Assembly (NCBI RefSeq): GCF_004000435.1
Contig: NZ_RBVZ01000003.1
Location: 248,001 to 312,000 of the forward strand
Direction: 5' to 3'
Source of the DNA: Alexandriicola marinus
Lineage (GTDB): Bacteria > Pseudomonadota > Alphaproteobacteria > Rhodobacterales > Rhodobacteraceae
DNA length: 64,000 bases
The position numbers and the translations under genes were made by a program. The notes under the pieces are model-generated. The model was given only the letters and a program-made list of their open reading frames with translations, was not told the DNA's origin and made no database searches. Position 1 is the first letter of the stretch. Every line of letters starts with the position of its first letter. Shown here piece after piece: positions 61,231 through 64,000 of this stretch.

Positions 61231-62738
61231 GACACGGCCTCCGCGCGATCCTGCTCGGTCAGACCGTAGGCCGCGCGCATGAGCGTCTGTTCGTCGGCAT
61301 GGGCCGCGTCGACCACGTCGACGACCCGGCCGTTGAAGATGACGATGGCCCGGTCGCAGGCCAGCTGAACCTCATCGAGTTCTGAGGTGTAATAAAGGAT
61401 CGCGGCGCCCCGTTCGGCCAGTTCCCGGACAAGCGGATAGATCTGGCGCTTGGTCCTGACGTCGATGCCGCGTGTGGGATCGAACAGCAACAGCGTCTCG
61501 ACCCCCGTGGCGATCCACCGACCGATCGTGACCTTCTGCTGGTTGCCGCCTGACAGGCGCTGAACCTCGCCCTGCGCGCGGGTGTCGATCTGAAGCTTGT
61601 CGATCGCCTCGCCCACGCGGGCGGCCTCGTCGCGCATACGGATCGGCCCCCAGTGCCGGATCCGCGCCAGCAGCGGGAGCGCGATGTTCTCGCGCACCGA
61701 CCGCTCCATCAGCAGCGCCTCGGCCCGGTTGCCGGGCACGTAGGTCAGGCCCTTCGCGATAGCGTCGGCGGGGTGGCGAAAGCTGGCCTCCTGACCGTCG
61801 ATGCGCACCGTGCCGCCATCCGCGCGGCGAAATCCCGAGAGCACATCGAACAACTCGTCCTGCCCCTGACCTTCAAGGGCGACGACGCCAAGAACCTCCC
61901 CGGGGAAGAGATCGAACCCCACATCCCGGAGCTTTGGTCCGGATGACAGGCCCGAGACCGCAAGGCGGGGTGTCCGCCCGGTTGCATGGGCTGGCTGGCC
62001 TTCGGAAGTGACGATGTGGCCCCGCTCGAGGGCTGCGCCAAGCATCAGCTCGACGATCTTTTCCTCGATGCCGGGTTCGATCGGCAGGTCGGCCACCGTG
62101 CCGCCGTCGCGCAGGATCGTGGCCCTGTCGCACAATTGCGCAATCTCGGCGAAGCGGTGGGAAATGAAGATGACGGACCGGCCTGCATCGGCCTGTTGCC
62201 GCACGACCCGCAGCACCTGTTCGACAAGGTTCGTGGGCAGGGCCGCCGTCATTTCATCAAGCAGGAGCACGTCGGGTTCGACCGCCAGCGCCCGCGCGAG
62301 ATCGAGGATCCGCAGCGTGGCAAGCGGCAGGTCGCCAATCATGTCGTCAAGGCGCAGGCCCTCGATGCCCAGTTCCTCGACCCAGCGCAGGAACGGCTCG
62401 ACCGGGGTATTGCCGAGGCGCAGGTTGTCGGCGACGTCGAGATCGGGGATCAGAGAGGGTTCCTGATAGATCGGGACAAGCCCGGATTTCCGGGCGTCGG
62501 CGGGGTTCCCGACCGTGCTGTCGCGGCCCTTGATGCGGACATGGCCGCCATCGGGCCTCAGCGCGCCGGTCAATATCTTGACGAAGGTGGATTTCCCGGC
62601 CCCGTTGGCGCCCATCAGGGCCACAACTTCGCCGGCCCGCACGGTCAGGGATGCGTCGGTCAGGGCCGATACCGCGCCGAACCGTTTTGCAACACCCTGC
62701 GCGTCAAGGACGGCGGGGGCGGAATTCGCCTCGTTCAT
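61227..62738 (-). CDS. Sugar ABC transporter ATP-binding protein (double domain, MglA/RbsA-like)
   Basis: A 503-residue protein with two ATPase domains. The first has Walker A GANGAGKST, Walker B VLLLDEMTAALP and ISHRF. The second has the usual degenerate P loop (VVALEGQGQDELFD) and signature RLSGGNQQKV with FDPTRGIDVRTK. The first domain's signature is unclear (the stretch MIGDLPLATLRI replaces LSxGxxQ), which is noteworthy. It energises the two permeases of the operon. Confidence 0.92.
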   Translation of the reverse strand: MNEANSAPAVLDAQGVAKRFGAVSALTDASLTVRAGEVVALMGANGAGKSTFVKILTGALRPDGGHVRIKGRDSTVGNPADARKSGLVPIYQEPSLIPDLDVADNLRLGNTPVEPFLRWVEELGIEGLRLDDMIGDLPLATLRILDLARALAVEPDVLLLDEMTAALPTNLVEQVLRVVRQQADAGRSVIFISHRFAEIAQLCDRATILRDGGTVADLPIEPGIEEKIVELMLGAALERGHIVTSEGQPAHATGRTPRLAVSGLSSGPKLRDVGFDLFPGEVLGVVALEGQGQDELFDVLSGFRRADGGTVRIDGQEASFRHPADAIAKGLTYVPGNRAEALLMERSVRENIALPLLARIRHWGPIRMRDEAARVGEAIDKLQIDTRAQGEVQRLSGGNQQKVTIGRWIATGVETLLLFDPTRGIDVRTKRQIYPLVRELAERGAAILYYTSELDEVQLACDRAIVIFNGRVVDVVDAAHADEQTLMRAAYGLTEQDRAEAVS

Positions 62739-62771
62739 GAAAGTTGCTCGCTTGCCCTGGTCTTGTGGGAA

Positions 62772-62799
62772 AAGCCCCCGGCATGATGCCGGGGACCTT
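62772..62799 (-). other. Stem-loop after the sugar-binding-protein gene
   Basis: CCCCGGCAT-g-ATGCCGGGG (62776-62794) is a near-perfect hairpin between the binding-protein stop (62815) and the ATPase start (62738). Leftward transcription meets TTTT shortly after it, so partial termination as well as message protection is possible. Confidence 0.65.
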
Positions 62800-62814
62800 T
62801 CGAAGCGGTGTCGA

Positions 62815-63849
62815 TCACTCGCCGGGGCCCTTGCAGGCGATGATCTCTTCCATGGTGTAGGTGGTCCAGCCCGGGATCGAGACCGAGACGGGCCATTCCG
62901 GATCGAGGTTCGGGTTCTGGGCTGCGTTGATCAGCGCCATCCCTTCCTCTGTCGTGTTGTCCCACAGCGACGGGGTCACCAGAACAGTGCGGTCTTCGGG
63001 GATATCGCCGCCGAGGATCTGAAGCGCCAGCGTCACGCCCGCGCCACCGATGGAGCCGGGGTTGGTGACGGCCGCGCCCACAAGGCCGTCGACACTGGCC
63101 AGCTGGCCGACGAAGCCTGCGTTGTCTGCGCCCACGACAGGCACAAGCGGCACATCCGATTCTACCAGCGCATCGACGATCACGTTGTCGATGCCGCTCG
63201 TCCAGATGCCGTCGAAGGGCAGGCCGGTCGCGATATAGTCGAGGATCTGCTGCTTGCCCTGATCCTGCTGCCAGCCGGTGAACACCTCGTGCACGACGTT
63301 GATATCGGGGTATTCCTCGAGCGCGCGGGTGAAACCGGTGTGCCGGTCATTGTCCGCACCTGCGCCCGCGGCGCCCCGCATATAGACCACGTCACCCGAA
63401 CCGCCCAGCTGTTCGAACAGCCACTTGGCACCCAGATAGGCATAGCCTTCCTGGTCGTTCGACAGGACATAGGCGCTTTCTTCCGTCACGGCCTGATCGA
63501 CGGCCACGACGACGATCCCCGCCTCGGTGGCCTCGCGGATGGCAGAGTTCACGCCCTCTGTGTTCGACGGATTGAGCACGATGGCATCGACCCCGGCCTG
63601 AATGAGGTTGCGGATATCCTCCAGCTGACCGGCCGCATCGGTGTTGCGGTGCGCGATGTTGAGCGACCCCACATCGCCAGAGGCCAGTGCCTGCGCCTTC
63701 ATCGCGCAGATCATCTCTTCGCGCCAGCCATTGCCCTGCACGGTGTTCGAGATGCCGATGGTGTAGTCCGCGTGGCCACCCGCGATGGCCGGTGCGCCGA
63801 GCCCGGCGGCAATTGCGGCCGCGGCCGCTGTCTTGAGCACTCTCTTCAT
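62815..63849 (-). CDS. Sugar ABC transporter substrate-binding protein (CUT2 type)
   Basis: A 344-residue periplasmic protein with signal VLKTAAAAAIAAGLGAPAIAG. It has TIGISNTVQGNGWREEMICAM, VDAIVLNPSNTEGVN, VAVDQAVTEESAYVLSND and MRGAAGAGADNDRHTGF, marking a Peripla_BP_4 sugar-binding protein. GGAGG lies about 8 nt upstream of ATG 63849. Two Cys (ICAM and IACK) may form a disulfide. It follows a TIM-barrel gene by 44 bp. Ligand unknown; a polyol or rare sugar fits the oxidoreductases downstream. Confidence 0.9.
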   Translation of the reverse strand: MKRVLKTAAAAAIAAGLGAPAIAGGHADYTIGISNTVQGNGWREEMICAMKAQALASGDVGSLNIAHRNTDAAGQLEDIRNLIQAGVDAIVLNPSNTEGVNSAIREATEAGIVVVAVDQAVTEESAYVLSNDQEGYAYLGAKWLFEQLGGSGDVVYMRGAAGAGADNDRHTGFTRALEEYPDINVVHEVFTGWQQDQGKQQILDYIATGLPFDGIWTSGIDNVIVDALVESDVPLVPVVGADNAGFVGQLASVDGLVGAAVTNPGSIGGAGVTLALQILGGDIPEDRTVLVTPSLWDNTTEEGMALINAAQNPNLDPEWPVSVSIPGWTTYTMEEIIACKGPGE

Positions 63850-63893
63850 TGGATTTTCCTCCCTGTTGAGTGTTCGTCGTCGTTCGCTGCCCC

Positions 63894-64000
63894 TCACTTG
63901 ATGAAGGGCATGAGGTTGTCGCGCGCGATCAGGAAGCCGCGTTTGACCTTGTCGTCGGTGCCTTCGAAGATCCGGTCTTCATGTTCGATGATGATCGGGC
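63894..64000 (-). CDS. C-terminal end of a probable TIM-barrel sugar epimerase/isomerase (partial)
   Basis: Thirty-four codons before the stop read PIIIEHEDRIFEGTDDKVKRGFL, then ARDNLMPFIK. The pattern IEHED followed by a basic helix ending in PFI matches C termini of xylose-isomerase-like TIM-barrel epimerases (IolE/IolI-type), often found with Gfo/Idh/MocA genes. The rest lies beyond the right edge. Confidence 0.6.
   Translation of the reverse strand, partial: PIIIEHEDRIFEGTDDKVKRGFLIARDNLMPFIK

Noticed and set aside
1-64000. CRISPR arrays, rRNA, prophage, replication origin
   Set aside because: No spaced direct repeats, rRNA-like sequence, phage structural genes or origin-like boxes were seen on reading both strands.

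Overview
The window looks like a chromosomal segment of a high-GC alphaproteobacterium, most likely Rhodobacterales (Roseobacter/Paracoccus type). Supports are a complete beta-hydroxyaspartate cycle cluster (bhcRABCD), a rhizobial-type frcBCA fructose importer, a roseobacter-type tolC / PopZ-like / cobQ neighbourhood, a DUF6280-type protein, and dense operons with 4-bp ATGA overlaps. No rRNA, CRISPR array, prophage or intact transposase was seen. Coordinates and families come from reading the translations by eye; no database search was run.

Layout. (1) 1-1616: end of a BMP-type ABC uptake operon (substrate-binding protein plus partial permease). (2) 1770-15673: an N-heterocycle/urea-derivative catabolic locus flanked by two paralogous LysR regulators. 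atzF (allophanate hydrolase) reads rightward. One long leftward operon (14651 to 4565) holds an isochorismatase-fold hydrolase, an NMT1-type binding protein, an SDR, a hydantoinase/dihydroorotase-like amidohydrolase, an ABC ATPase and permease, a second NMT1-type binding protein, a deaminase-like amidohydrolase, a cyanuric acid hydrolase/barbiturase (AtzD family), a DUF3830 protein and a NUDIX hydrolase. Together they could import a heterocyclic N compound, deaminate it, open its ring and degrade the product through a biuret-like compound and allophanate to ammonia and CO2. This is the best candidate for an incompletely described system. (3) 15859-20351: a decayed region with a frameshifted, internally deleted binding-protein pseudogene before an intact permease and ATPase, a DNA methyltransferase fossil, a lower-GC PAS-GGDEF gene and an apparently empty stretch ending at tRNA-Cys.

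(4) 20555-44089: core genes: pcm-like methyltransferase, tolC, PopZ-like polar organiser, cobQ, a DUF457-like membrane protein, ygfZ, an MsbA-like ABC exporter, a tyrosine-phosphatase-like protein, two aminotransferases, a FadL-like outer membrane protein, valS, an orphan CoxL-type molybdopterin subunit overlapping a DUF2235 hydrolase, the metF/metR pair, suhB and an MltB-like transglycosylase. (5) 44105-48492: ROK regulator and frcBCA with a perfect palindromic operator. (6) 48513-54873: bhcA-B-C-D with a GAPDH-family gene added downstream, divergent from bhcR, with two A/T-rich palindromes between. (7) 54877-64000: a leftward sugar or polyol operon: end of a TIM-barrel epimerase-like gene, a CUT2-type ABC importer (binding protein, ATPase, two permeases), three Gfo/Idh/MocA oxidoreductases and a BNR-repeat protein.

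The layout suggests a metabolically versatile heterotroph able to use heterocyclic nitrogen, C2 compounds via glyoxylate, fructose and a second sugar or polyol. Stem-loops without strong T tracts follow the binding-protein gene in three separate ABC operons, probably setting binding-protein excess over the membrane components.
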